Assembly: GCA_030693515.1 (NCBI GenBank)
Contig: JAUYAK010000106.1
Span: 1-59,606 of the forward strand
DNA: 59,606 nucleotides
DNA from: Opitutaceae bacterium
GTDB lineage: Bacteria; Verrucomicrobiota; Verrucomicrobiia; Opitutales; Opitutaceae
Direction of reading: 5' to 3'
Position 1 is the stretch's first letter; each line of letters opens with the position of its first letter. The notes beneath the pieces were generated by a model. It searched no databases. It saw only the letters and a list, made by a program, of their open reading frames with translations, and had not been told where the DNA came from. The translations under genes were made by a program, and so were the position numbers. Positions 20,124 to 28,183 of this stretch are shown one piece after another.

Positions 20124-21329
20124 ATGAAATTTTCTCAACTCAAGGACTCCGGCCACTGGCCCACGCTGCTCACGTCGTTCCTGTATTTCGACGTGAGCTT
20201 CATGGTGTGGACTCTCCTCGGCGCCCTCGGGGCGTTGATCGCTCCGTCGCTCGGGCTTGATGCTCAGCAGAAGTTCCTGATGGTCTCGACGCCCATCCTG
20301 TCCGGCGCGTTTCTCCGCATCGTCCTCAGCCTCCTCGTCGATCGCATCGGCACCAAGACCACCGGCATCATCGCTCAGCTCGGCGTCATGGCGGGCCTCG
20401 CGGTCGCGTGGCAGACCGGCCTCTCTACGCTCGGCCAGACCCTTCTGCTCGGCGTCGTGCTCGGACTCGCGGGTGCGAGCTTCGCCGTCGCGCTGCCGCA
20501 GGCCGGCCGCTGGTATCCGCCCCACATGCAGGGCGTCGTCCTCGGCCTCGCCGGCGCAGGCAACATCGGCGTCGTCATCGACCATCTGGCTGCGCCGCGC
20601 ATTGCGGCAGTCTGGGGCTGGCAGGCGGTCTTTGGGGCGGCGCTCATCCCGCTCTCGTTCGCCTTCGTGCTCTACGCGATTTTTTCCAAGGAGCCGCCGG
20701 GTGAGTTCAAAAAGAAAAACCTCGCCGACTACTGGTCGCTGCTGCGCCAGCGCGACGCGCACTGGTTCTGCTTCTTCTACACGATCAGCTTCGGCGGTTT
20801 TGTCGGCCTCGCGACGGCGTTCGCGATCTATTTCCGCGACGAGTTCCAACTCGCACCGGTGCACGCGGGTGAGGTCGCGGCGTTCTGCACGCTGGTGGGT
20901 GCGCTCGGCCGTCCCTTCGGCGGCGCGCTCGCGGACCGGCTCGGCGGCATCCGGGCGCTCGGAATTTTCTACTCGATCGCGGCGGCCGCGCTCGTGTTTG
21001 CGGCGCTCTCGCACAATCTCTGGCTCTGCGGCGCGGGTTTCTTCGTGGCGTCGGGCGCGTTCGGCATGTGCAACGGCTCCGTGTTTCAACTCCTGCCTCA
21101 GCGCTTCGCCAAGGACATCAGCGTGATGACCGGCCTCGTCGGCTGCGGCGGTGGCATAGGGGGATTCGTGCTCGGCATGATGTTTGGCGCGTCCAAGGAG
21201 CACACCGGCAGCTATGTCACCGGCATCTTGCTCTTCGCCGGGCTCTGCGGCGTCGCGCTCATCGGCCTGAAGCTCGTGAAGACCCGCTGGCGCACCACCT
21301 GGGGCGCCCTCGCCGCGGCGCGAATTTGA
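20124..21329 (+). CDS. Nitrate/nitrite transporter, MFS family (NarK/NasA type)
   Basis: A 401-residue, 12-helix inner-membrane carrier of the nitrate-nitrite porter family. The two nitrate signature loops are visible as AGAGNIGVVIDHLAAPRIA in the first half and GCGGGIGGFVLGMMFG in the second. Single-domain NasA-type members import nitrate for assimilation, which fits the neighbouring reductase genes. The ATG at 20124 (MKFSQLKDSGHWP) is chosen because the -24/-12 promoter leaves no room for the upstream start at 20079. It gives the cell a second uptake route beside the ABC system. Confidence 0.92.
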   Translation: MKFSQLKDSGHWPTLLTSFLYFDVSFMVWTLLGALGALIAPSLGLDAQQKFLMVSTPILSGAFLRIVLSLLVDRIGTKTTGIIAQLGVMAGLAVAWQTGLSTLGQTLLLGVVLGLAGASFAVALPQAGRWYPPHMQGVVLGLAGAGNIGVVIDHLAAPRIAAVWGWQAVFGAALIPLSFAFVLYAIFSKEPPGEFKKKNLADYWSLLRQRDAHWFCFFYTISFGGFVGLATAFAIYFRDEFQLAPVHAGEVAAFCTLVGALGRPFGGALADRLGGIRALGIFYSIAAAALVFAALSHNLWLCGAGFFVASGAFGMCNGSVFQLLPQRFAKDISVMTGLVGCGGGIGGFVLGMMFGASKEHTGSYVTGILLFAGLCGVALIGLKLVKTRWRTTWGALAAARI

Positions 21330-21366
21330 TGCCCTCGGACGGGTTTGCCCGCTTGATGATCCGCGC

Positions 21367-23040
21367 ATGAACGTCCTCTCCACCGGCTATGCGCTCGCCC
21401 GCAGCGAGGACGCCGCCTGCGATGACGCCTGGCTCGTGCGCGAACGCAACGGCGTCACGATCGCGGCCGTCGCCGACGGCATCAGCGCGGCCCGCGAAGG
21501 GGGCGCCGCGGCGCGCCGCGCCGTGGAGATGCTCGCCGATTACTGCCTCTCGCGCCCGCGCGCCTGGAGCCCGCGCCGCGCGCTCGCCGATTTCGTCGCC
21601 CAGATCAACCGCCACCTCCACACCGAATCGCTCGCGCGCCACGGCCAGCCCGAGCTCGCCTGCACGCTCAGTGCTGTGCTGATCGAGGAAGGCCGCCTCT
21701 ACGGGTGCAACATCGGGGATTCGCCTGTCTTCCGCTGGCACCGCGGCGGGATCACTAGGCTCTCCGAGGCACACGTCGTAGCCGCGCCGGAACTCGCCCA
21801 TGTGCTGACGCGCGCCGTCGGCCTCGCGCCGGAGATCGAGCCGCATTTTTTTGAAGCCGAACTCGCCGCCGGCGACGTCGTGCTCCTCTGCTCCGACGGC
21901 GTGGCCAACGTGCTGCCGCCCGAGCAGCTCGCCGATCTGCTCTCCCGCCAAGCCACCGCCCGTTCGCTGGTAGCTCGAGCCCGGGCCATGACGGAAGACA
22001 ACCCCGAGCTGCGCGATGACGCCTGCGCCGTCGTCCTCGAACTCGCTCCCGGCGAGCGCGCTGGCGATCCCACCCGGCGGCCGCTCGAGGTGATTCGCAC
22101 GCTGCGGGCCGGCGATACCATCGACGGTCACCGCCTCGTGCGCTCGCTCGGCGGCAACCATCGCGTCTGGCTCGCTGAGGCCCCACCCCAGACCCGCGCC
22201 CCCAAACTCCAGCCTCCCACTCGCGTCGTCCTGAAATTCCCCGATCCCGAGGCCACCGACACCGAGGCGCTCCGCGAGGCCTTTCTGCGCGAGGTGCGCA
22301 CCGCCCTGCGTCTCACCTCGCCCGATCTCGTGCGCGCGTGGGTGCCCGAGGGTCTTGCGCTGCGCTGTTACGCGATGGAGTTTGTCAACGCCCCTACCCT
22401 GCGCTCGGTGCTGCTCACGAGCCGCCTCGGGGTCGAGGATGCGCGCGAGCTCGCGCGGTTTCTCCTCCGCACCGGCCAGTTTCTCCTCGGCCACGATCTC
22501 GCGCATGGCGACATCAAGCCGGACAACATCCTCGTGCTGCGCGAGGCGGGCGGCGTCAGCTTCCGCCTGCTCGATCTGGGCAGTGCGTCGGAGGTTTTTT
22601 CCGTCACCTCGCGCGCGGGCACGCCGAGCTATCTCGCCCCGGAGCGCTTCCGCGGGAGCGCGTTGGCGGAGCGCACTGAGATTTTCGCCATCGGAGTCAC
22701 GCTCTACGAGGCGCTCACCGGCGCCTACCCCTACGGCGAGGTCGAGCGGTTCCAGACGCCGCGCTTCGATCGACCGCCGCGCCGTCTTGTGCGCCACAAT
22801 CCCGCCGTGCCGCCGTGGCTCGACCACATCATCCTCCGCGCCCTCGATCCCGATCCGGAACGGCGCTACCAGCTCTTCTCCGAGATGGCCTACGAACTCG
22901 CCCATCCCGCCCGGGTGGCGCCGCATCATCGCAAGGATGCGCCGTTGCTCGAACGCAACCCGTTGCGCTTCTACAAGGGCCTGAGCGCCGCACTGTTTCT
23001 CGTGGTGCTCGTGCTGCTTTATCTGCTGCTCCAGCGTTAG
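21367..23040 (+). CDS. Fused PP2C phosphatase and Ser/Thr protein kinase, membrane-anchored
   Basis: A 557-residue bifunctional protein. Residues 1-240 are a PP2C-type phosphatase: VADGISAAREGG, a CNIGDSPVFRW strand, LLCSDGV and ELRDDACAV supply the metal-binding aspartates. Residues 255-525 are a Hanks-type kinase: catalytic loop HGDIKPDNIL with D382, LDLGSAS with D403 (DLG instead of DFG) and GTPSYLAPERF. A single membrane helix (about 538-556) at the extreme C-terminus anchors it with the catalytic part in the cytoplasm. Fusions of this kind occur beside nitrate carriers and nitrite reductase genes in other bacteria. It may adjust the transporter or reductase to nitrogen supply. It lies 37 bp after the carrier gene. 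Confidence 0.9.
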   Translation: MNVLSTGYALARSEDAACDDAWLVRERNGVTIAAVADGISAAREGGAAARRAVEMLADYCLSRPRAWSPRRALADFVAQINRHLHTESLARHGQPELACTLSAVLIEEGRLYGCNIGDSPVFRWHRGGITRLSEAHVVAAPELAHVLTRAVGLAPEIEPHFFEAELAAGDVVLLCSDGVANVLPPEQLADLLSRQATARSLVARARAMTEDNPELRDDACAVVLELAPGERAGDPTRRPLEVIRTLRAGDTIDGHRLVRSLGGNHRVWLAEAPPQTRAPKLQPPTRVVLKFPDPEATDTEALREAFLREVRTALRLTSPDLVRAWVPEGLALRCYAMEFVNAPTLRSVLLTSRLGVEDARELARFLLRTGQFLLGHDLAHGDIKPDNILVLREAGGVSFRLLDLGSASEVFSVTSRAGTPSYLAPERFRGSALAERTEIFAIGVTLYEALTGAYPYGEVERFQTPRFDRPPRRLVRHNPAVPPWLDHIILRALDPDPERRYQLFSEMAYELAHPARVAPHHRKDAPLLERNPLRFYKGLSAALFLVVLVLLYLLLQR

Positions 23041-23105
23041 GATGACGATTGCTCATCATTCAGACCAAAACAATTCACGCGAGTAATCCGAAAGCGATCA
23101 GCCCA

Positions 23106-23124
23106 TGGCACCGTGGCTGCTAAA
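23106..23124 (+). promoter_or_regulatory. Sigma-54-type -24/-12 promoter of the nitrite/nitrate reductase operon
   Basis: TGGCACCGTGGCTGCTAAA fits TGGCAC-N5-TTGCW with one mismatch (CTGCT) and correct GG/GC spacing. It matches the nrt site at 13214 in the flanking CATGGCAC and GCTAAA blocks. The predicted start point (near 23132) falls on the GTG start codon, so the message may be leaderless or translation may begin further in. Confidence 0.65.
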
Positions 23125-23131
23125 GTGAGGC

Positions 23132-24907
23132 GTGCCCGCCGATTTTACGCCCCCCCTCCCGGTTCCCGCCCAGCCCTTTACGGCTGAGCAAAAGGAGTAT
23201 CTCGCCGGCTTCATGGCTGGCGTGGGCGCGAGCGGTTTGAGTCCCTTTGTGGGTCAGACCGTCGGCGGCCAGCTCACGTCCACTCCCGCAGGTTCCGCCA
23301 CACCCAACCTCGCCGCTCCCGCCACCGAGCCGACGGTCCACGGCACGCCGCTCTCCGATCTCTGCAAGGAGGAGCGCTGGAAATACGACGAGAACCCGCT
23401 CGACGCCTGGGATCGCCTGCTCAAGCACGCCGACTCGGACCAAGTGCCCGACGCCGAGCACACCTACCGTTTCAAAACCCACGGCCTCTTCTACGTCGCG
23501 CCCGCACAGGACAGCTTCATGATCCGCCTGCGCGTGCCCGCCTGCGAGATCACCGCCGCGCAATGCCACGGCCTCGCCGATCTCGCCGCCGACCTCGGTA
23601 ACGGGCGCCTCGACATCACGACGCGCGGCAACCTCCAGCTCCGCGAATTCAAGCCGCGTGACATCGTCAGGGTCCTGACGCGCGTGCAGGAACTCGGCCT
23701 CACCTCGCGCGGCGCCGGCGCGGACAACATCCGCAACGTCACCGCCTCGCCCGACAGCGGCTTCGCGCCCGACGAACTGCTCGACGTGCGGCCTTACGCC
23801 AAGGCGCTGCACCACTACATCCTCAATCACCGCGACCTCTACGGGCTGCCGCGGAAGTTCAACGTCGCCTTCGACAACGGCGGCAGCATGTCCGCCGCCG
23901 CCGACACCAATGACATCGGCTTCTTCGCCGTGCGGCAAAAGTCCGACGGCACCCTCGCGTTTCGCGTGCAGCTCGGCGGCATCACCGGCCACAAGGATTT
24001 CGCGCGGGACACCGGGCTGCACGTGAAACCCAGCGAAGCCGTCGCCATCGCCGTCGCGATGATCCGCGTGTTCGCCGAGAACGGCTGCCGCACGGATCGC
24101 AAGAAGGCGCGGCTGAAATATCTCCTCGAAAGTTGGGGTGTGGAAAAGTTTCTCGCCGAGACCGGGCGCAAGCTCGCGTTCCCTCTCACCCGCACGCCGC
24201 TTGAAACCTGCGAACCGCGCCGCCCCGTCGAGAAACACGCGTGGCTCGGCGCGCGCAAGCAGGCCCAGCGCGGCCTCAATTCCCTCGGCGTCGGCGTGCC
24301 GGTCGGTCGCGTCACCGCAAAGCAGATGCACGCGCTCGCCGATCTCGCCACGCACTACGGCAAGGGCGAACTCCGCCTCACCGTGTGGCAGAACCTCCTC
24401 ATCCCGCACGTGCCCGATGCGTTCGTCGAAACGCTCCGCCGCAGCGTCCAGCGGATCGGCTTCTTCACCGAGGCCTCCTCGGCCGCCGGCGGCATCATCG
24501 CCTGCACGGGCAGCAAGGGCTGCAAATATGCCGCCGCCGACACCAAGGCGCACGCGCTCGCGCTGCTGAAGCACCTCGATGGCCGCATCGCCGTAGGTTC
24601 GCCGGTCAACCTCCACTTCACCGGCTGCCCGCACTCCTGCGCGCAGCACTACTGCGGGGACATCGGCTTCGTCGGCGCCAAGCTCGCCGACGGCAGCGAA
24701 GGCTACCACGTGGTCCTCGGCGGCGGGATGGATCACGAGCAGGGCATCGCGCGCGAGATTTTCCGCGGCGTCCGCGCCAGCGAGGTCAACCCCCTCGTCG
24801 AAAAAGTCCTGGTCACCTACGAGGCAAAAAAGCAACTCGGCGAGACCTTCGTCCAATGGGCGCGCCGCCACTCCGTGAAAGAGCTGCAGGAATTCCTTTC
24901 CGCATGA
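23132..24907 (+). CDS. nirA: Siroheme-dependent assimilatory nitrite reductase
   Basis: A 591-residue ferredoxin-type nitrite reductase that reduces nitrite to ammonium. The siroheme/[4Fe-4S] ligands are C458 and C464 in CTGSKGC and C499 and C503 in CPHSC. The two parasitic half-repeats are both present (TTRGNLQLREF and LTVWQNLLIPHVP). An N-terminal extension carries FTAEQKEYLAGFMAGV (16-31), closely resembling the start of the flavoprotein encoded next. The GTG at 23132 is needed to include this motif; the first ATG is at 23213. The gene overlaps the flavoprotein start by ATGA. Confidence 0.9.
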   Translation: MPADFTPPLPVPAQPFTAEQKEYLAGFMAGVGASGLSPFVGQTVGGQLTSTPAGSATPNLAAPATEPTVHGTPLSDLCKEERWKYDENPLDAWDRLLKHADSDQVPDAEHTYRFKTHGLFYVAPAQDSFMIRLRVPACEITAAQCHGLADLAADLGNGRLDITTRGNLQLREFKPRDIVRVLTRVQELGLTSRGAGADNIRNVTASPDSGFAPDELLDVRPYAKALHHYILNHRDLYGLPRKFNVAFDNGGSMSAAADTNDIGFFAVRQKSDGTLAFRVQLGGITGHKDFARDTGLHVKPSEAVAIAVAMIRVFAENGCRTDRKKARLKYLLESWGVEKFLAETGRKLAFPLTRTPLETCEPRRPVEKHAWLGARKQAQRGLNSLGVGVPVGRVTAKQMHALADLATHYGKGELRLTVWQNLLIPHVPDAFVETLRRSVQRIGFFTEASSAAGGIIACTGSKGCKYAAADTKAHALALLKHLDGRIAVGSPVNLHFTGCPHSCAQHYCGDIGFVGAKLADGSEGYHVVLGGGMDHEQGIAREIFRGVRASEVNPLVEKVLVTYEAKKQLGETFVQWARRHSVKELQEFLSA

Positions 24908-26685
24908 GCCCCGCCGCTCCCTTCATTCCCGACGCCGCGCCGTTCAGCGCCGAGCAGCGCGCCTGGCTCAACGGCTTCTTCGCCGGCATGTTCTCGCGCG
25001 CTCCGGTCGCAGGCGGGTTGCCCTCGCCACGCGAGACACCGGCCCCGCTCACGCCTCTCACGATCCTGTTTGGGTCCCAGACCGGCACCGCCGAAGGTCT
25101 GGCCAAACGCGTCGCCAAGGAAGCCGGCAAACGCAATTTCGCACCCACCGTGCTCGACATGGCGCAATGCGATGTCGCTAGGCTTGCAGGCGAAAAGAAT
25201 CTCCTCGTGCTCACCAGCACCTATGGCGACGGCGAACCGCCCGACAACGCCAAGGCCCTGCACACCGCGCTCCAAGCAGCGGCGAGCGCCAGCGAGCCGA
25301 CCCGCTCACTCACTGCGCTCCGTTTCTCCATCCTCGCCCTCGGCGACACCAACTACACCCAGTTCTGCAAAGCCGGCGCCGACTTCGATCTCTACCTGGA
25401 AAAACTCGGCGCCACGCGCGTCACCCCCCGCGTCGACTGCGATCTCGATTACGAGGGTAAGTTCAGCGCGTGGCTCAATTCCGCCCTCACCGCCCTCGGC
25501 TCGTCCGCTCCGCTCCCGTCAACGGAGACGACCGCCACCATCGAAAATCATAAACCTGAAATCGTAAATGAGAGCGGTTACAACCGCTCCCGTCCCTTCC
25601 CCGCCCTCCTGCTCGCCTCGCGCAACCTCAATGCCCCCGGTTCCGCCAAACAGGTCCACCACGTCGAGTTTGATCTCGCCGGCTCCGGACTCGCCTACGA
25701 AGCCGGCGACGCCTTGGGCGTTTACGCCCACAATTGTCCCGCTCTCGTCGCCGACGTGCTGGCCGCCCTCGCCTGCGACGGCGAGGAGGCCGTGCCCGCA
25801 CCCGATGGTAGTTCCGTTCCGCTGCGCCGCGCGCTCACCGAGTTCTACGATCTCGGCAAGCCCTCGCCCGATCTGCTGAATCTTGTGGGAGCGACCTCGG
25901 TCGCGACTGGGCCCGCCGGAGTCGCGAGCCAGCTCTTTCCCGCCACTCCGCATCACGTGATCGATGCAATTCTGACCCGCGCCGATGCGAAGCTCGCCCC
26001 GGCCGACTTCGTCCGCACTCTGAAGAAACTTCAACCGCGCCTCTATTCGATCTCCTCCTCGCCACGCGCGCACGCGGGTCAGGTCCACCTCACCGTCGGC
26101 GCCGTGCGCTACGAACTCTCCGGCCGAGCGCGCAAGGGCGTCTGTTCAACATTTCTGGCCGAACGCGCGGCGCCTGGCGAAGTGCGCATTGGAATCTTCG
26201 TCCACTCGAACAAGGCTTTCCGTCCGCCCGCCTCCGGCGACACCCCGGTGATCATGGTCGGACCCGGCACGGGCATCGCGCCTTTCCGGGCCTTTCTCCA
26301 CGAGCGCAAGGCCGCCGGCGCGAAGGGCAAAAACTGGCTGCTCTACGGCGATCAGCGCGCGGCGACCGATTTTCTCTACCGCGAGGAACTCGCCGCCCTC
26401 CAGCACGAGGGCGTGCTCACGCGCCTCGACACCGCCTTCTCCCGCGATCAGGCGGAGAAACTCTACGTGCAGCAACGCATGACGGAAAACGCCGTCGAAC
26501 TCTACGCGTGGCTCGAGGCCGGCGCGCATTTCTACGTCTGCGGCGACGCCTCGCGCATGGCCAAGGATGTCGATGCCGCGCTCCACGCCGTAATCGAGCG
26601 CGCCGGCGGCAAGACCGCCGATCAAGCCGCCGCCTACGTGCAGGCCCTCCAAGCTGCGAAACGCTACGCGCGCGACGTTTACTGA
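24904..26685 (+). CDS. CysJ-like diflavin reductase (electron donor for nitrite/nitrate reduction)
   Basis: A 593-residue flavoprotein: N-terminal FSAEQRAWLNGFFAGM (14-29); flavodoxin domain with FGSQTGTAEGLA, STYGDGEPPDN and LGDTNYTQFC; FAD domain with RLYSISSSP and GVCSTFLAE; and NADPH domain with GPGTGIAPFRAF and WLLYGDQR. It resembles the alpha subunit of NADPH-sulfite reductase, but its place after nirA points to nitrite or nitrate reduction; it may also serve CysI, since no other CysJ is in the window. Two low-complexity, palindrome-bearing segments sit in frame, one in the linker near residue 214 and one in the connecting domain near residue 328. Confidence 0.88.
   Translation: MSPAAPFIPDAAPFSAEQRAWLNGFFAGMFSRAPVAGGLPSPRETPAPLTPLTILFGSQTGTAEGLAKRVAKEAGKRNFAPTVLDMAQCDVARLAGEKNLLVLTSTYGDGEPPDNAKALHTALQAAASASEPTRSLTALRFSILALGDTNYTQFCKAGADFDLYLEKLGATRVTPRVDCDLDYEGKFSAWLNSALTALGSSAPLPSTETTATIENHKPEIVNESGYNRSRPFPALLLASRNLNAPGSAKQVHHVEFDLAGSGLAYEAGDALGVYAHNCPALVADVLAALACDGEEAVPAPDGSSVPLRRALTEFYDLGKPSPDLLNLVGATSVATGPAGVASQLFPATPHHVIDAILTRADAKLAPADFVRTLKKLQPRLYSISSSPRAHAGQVHLTVGAVRYELSGRARKGVCSTFLAERAAPGEVRIGIFVHSNKAFRPPASGDTPVIMVGPGTGIAPFRAFLHERKAAGAKGKNWLLYGDQRAATDFLYREELAALQHEGVLTRLDTAFSRDQAEKLYVQQRMTENAVELYAWLEAGAHFYVCGDASRMAKDVDAALHAVIERAGGKTADQAAAYVQALQAAKRYARDVY
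25543..25589. repeat. AT-rich segment plus 8-bp palindrome in frame within the flavoprotein gene
   Basis: An AT-rich stretch (25543-25570), out of character with the surrounding GC-rich code, is followed by GAGCGGTTACAACCGCTC, a perfect 8-bp inverted repeat with a 2-base loop. It encodes ENHKPEIVNESGYNRSRP in the linker between the flavodoxin and FAD domains. The opposite strand reads YDFRFMIFD, which I recall as a recurring repeat translation. Confidence 0.55.
25884..25927. repeat. REP-like element in frame within the flavoprotein gene
   Basis: The segment opens TGTGGGAGCGACCTCGG and contains TCGCGACT and AGTCGCGA as perfect inverted 8-mers (25901-25908 and 25920-25927). The first ten bases, TGTGGGAGCG, also open the intergenic element at 56503. 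It encodes VGATSVATGPAGVAS in the connecting domain. Confidence 0.6.
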
Positions 26686-26686
26686 C

Positions 26687-28183
26687 GTGGTCGCGTCGCC
26701 AAAGAATTTCCCGCTGATCGCCGAGCTCCTCGCCGAGCAGCAGCGGTTGCAAACGCCCGTGGCGCAGTTCGCCACCGCCCACGATGCCGGCGTTTCCTTC
26801 GTCCCCCAGCTCATCCCGCTCAGCCTGCCGGGCCCCGGCGAGCAATACGCCTTCGAGGTCGACCTCGATTCCTGCACGGGCTGCAAGGCCTGCGTTTCCG
26901 CCTGCCACTCGCTCAATGGCCTCGACGACGAGGAGACGTGGCGCGACGTCGGCCTCGTCGTGAGCCCGAGCCGCGCGCATCCGTTCACGCAGACCGTCAC
27001 GACCGCGTGCCACCATTGCGCCGACCCTGCGTGTCTCAACGGCTGCCCCGTCCTCGCCTACGAAAAGGATCCGATTACGGGCGTCGTCGTTCATCTCGAC
27101 GACCAGTGCATCGGCTGCAGCTACTGCGTGCTGAAGTGTCCCTACGACGTGCCGAAATTTTCGGAACGCCTCGGCATCGTGCGCAAGTGCGACATGTGCC
27201 ACAGCCGGCTCGCCGCCGGCGAAGCCCCCGCCTGCGCCCAGGCCTGCCCCACGCACGCGATCAAGATTGTCACGGTGCAATCGAATGTAGGCAGATCGGC
27301 CACATCCGGCGTCGACACCTCCTCATTCCTCCACGCCGCGCCCGACCCGTCCTACACGCAGCCCACGACGCGCTACATTTCGAGCCGCCCGCTGCCGGAG
27401 AATCTGGTCGCCGCCGACGCCACCACCCTCCGCGTTCAGCCCGCCCACTGGCCGCTCGTGATCATGCTCACGCTGCTGCCGGCCGCGGTCGGACTGCAAA
27501 TCGCCTCGTTGGGTTCTGCCTCTAAACTTTCGACGCTCAACGCTCAACTGCTGCCCCTTGCCGCAGCCGCAGCCGGCGGCCTCGGCCTCCTCGCCAGCGT
27601 CTTCCACCTCGGCCGACCGCTGCGCGCGTGGCGCATCTTCCTCGGCTGGCGCAAAAGCTGGCTCTCGCGTGAAGCGATGGTCTTCGGCGCGTGGTTCCCG
27701 CTCACGGTCCTCGCTGCAGTCGCTCCGCATTTCTCTCAACTTTCACGCTTTAACTTTCAATCGCTGCCGATGGTGACGGCCACCATCGGCACCCTCGGAC
27801 TCGTCTGCTCCGCGATGATCTACGTCGATACGCGGCGGCACTTCTGGCGCGCGGCCCAGACCTTCCCGCGTTTCTTCGGCACCGCCCTCGTGGTCGCGGC
27901 CGCCTGCCTCGCTCCCCTCGCCGCCATCCCGCTGCTCGCGTTCAAGCTGGCGCTTGAGTCGCGCACCTTTTTCTTCGGCGAAGTCTCGGCCCGCCTCCAG
28001 CGCGGACCGCTCGCCCGCGCCGCCGTCGCCCGCGATCTCTGCGGCCTCACCGCGCTCGTGCTCCTCACGGCCGCCCCTGTTTGGCTTGCGCTCGCGCCGC
28101 TGCTTGCGGGCGAACTCGCCGAGCGTTACCTGTTTTTCCGCGCCGTCGACGCGCCCAAGATGCCCGGCGTCCCCTCCGCATGA
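26687..28183 (+). CDS. Nitrate reductase electron-transfer subunit, DmsB-DmsC fusion
   Basis: A 498-residue fusion. The first 210 residues are a four-cluster ferredoxin of the DmsB/NarH kind, with [35 protein letters not shown] and CDMCHSRL...CAQACP. The remainder is a DmsC-like membrane anchor with seven or eight helices ([42 protein letters not shown] and others). It should pass electrons from the quinol pool, or from the flavoprotein, to the molybdenum subunit encoded next. The start is GTG at 26687, 1 bp after the previous stop. Two copies of an AACTTTC repeat lie in frame in the membrane half. Confidence 0.88.
   Translation: MVASPKNFPLIAELLAEQQRLQTPVAQFATAHDAGVSFVPQLIPLSLPGPGEQYAFEVDLDSCTGCKACVSACHSLNGLDDEETWRDVGLVVSPSRAHPFTQTVTTACHHCADPACLNGCPVLAYEKDPITGVVVHLDDQCIGCSYCVLKCPYDVPKFSERLGIVRKCDMCHSRLAAGEAPACAQACPTHAIKIVTVQSNVGRSATSGVDTSSFLHAAPDPSYTQPTTRYISSRPLPENLVAADATTLRVQPAHWPLVIMLTLLPAAVGLQIASLGSASKLSTLNAQLLPLAAAAAGGLGLLASVFHLGRPLRAWRIFLGWRKSWLSREAMVFGAWFPLTVLAAVAPHFSQLSRFNFQSLPMVTATIGTLGLVCSAMIYVDTRRHFWRAAQTFPRFFGTALVVAAACLAPLAAIPLLAFKLALESRTFFFGEVSARLQRGPLARAAVARDLCGLTALVLLTAAPVWLALAPLLAGELAERYLFFRAVDAPKMPGVPSA
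27524..27549. repeat. AACTTTC repeat, copy 1, in frame within the DmsB-DmsC gene
   Basis: The segment contains AACTTTCGACGCTCAACGCT and encodes KLSTLNAQL, replacing the expected hydrophobic wording between two membrane helices. It matches copy 2 at 27738 over AACTTTC, ACGCT and AAC. Composition is less GC-rich than the surroundings. Confidence 0.55.
27733..27762. repeat. AACTTTC repeat, copy 2, in frame within the DmsB-DmsC gene
   Basis: The segment contains AACTTTCACGCTTTAACTTT and encodes [10 protein letters not shown] in a loop between membrane helices. AACTTTC occurs twice within it. I recall LSTFNFQLST-like peptides as common spurious translations of a dispersed repeat; this is recollection. 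Confidence 0.55.
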
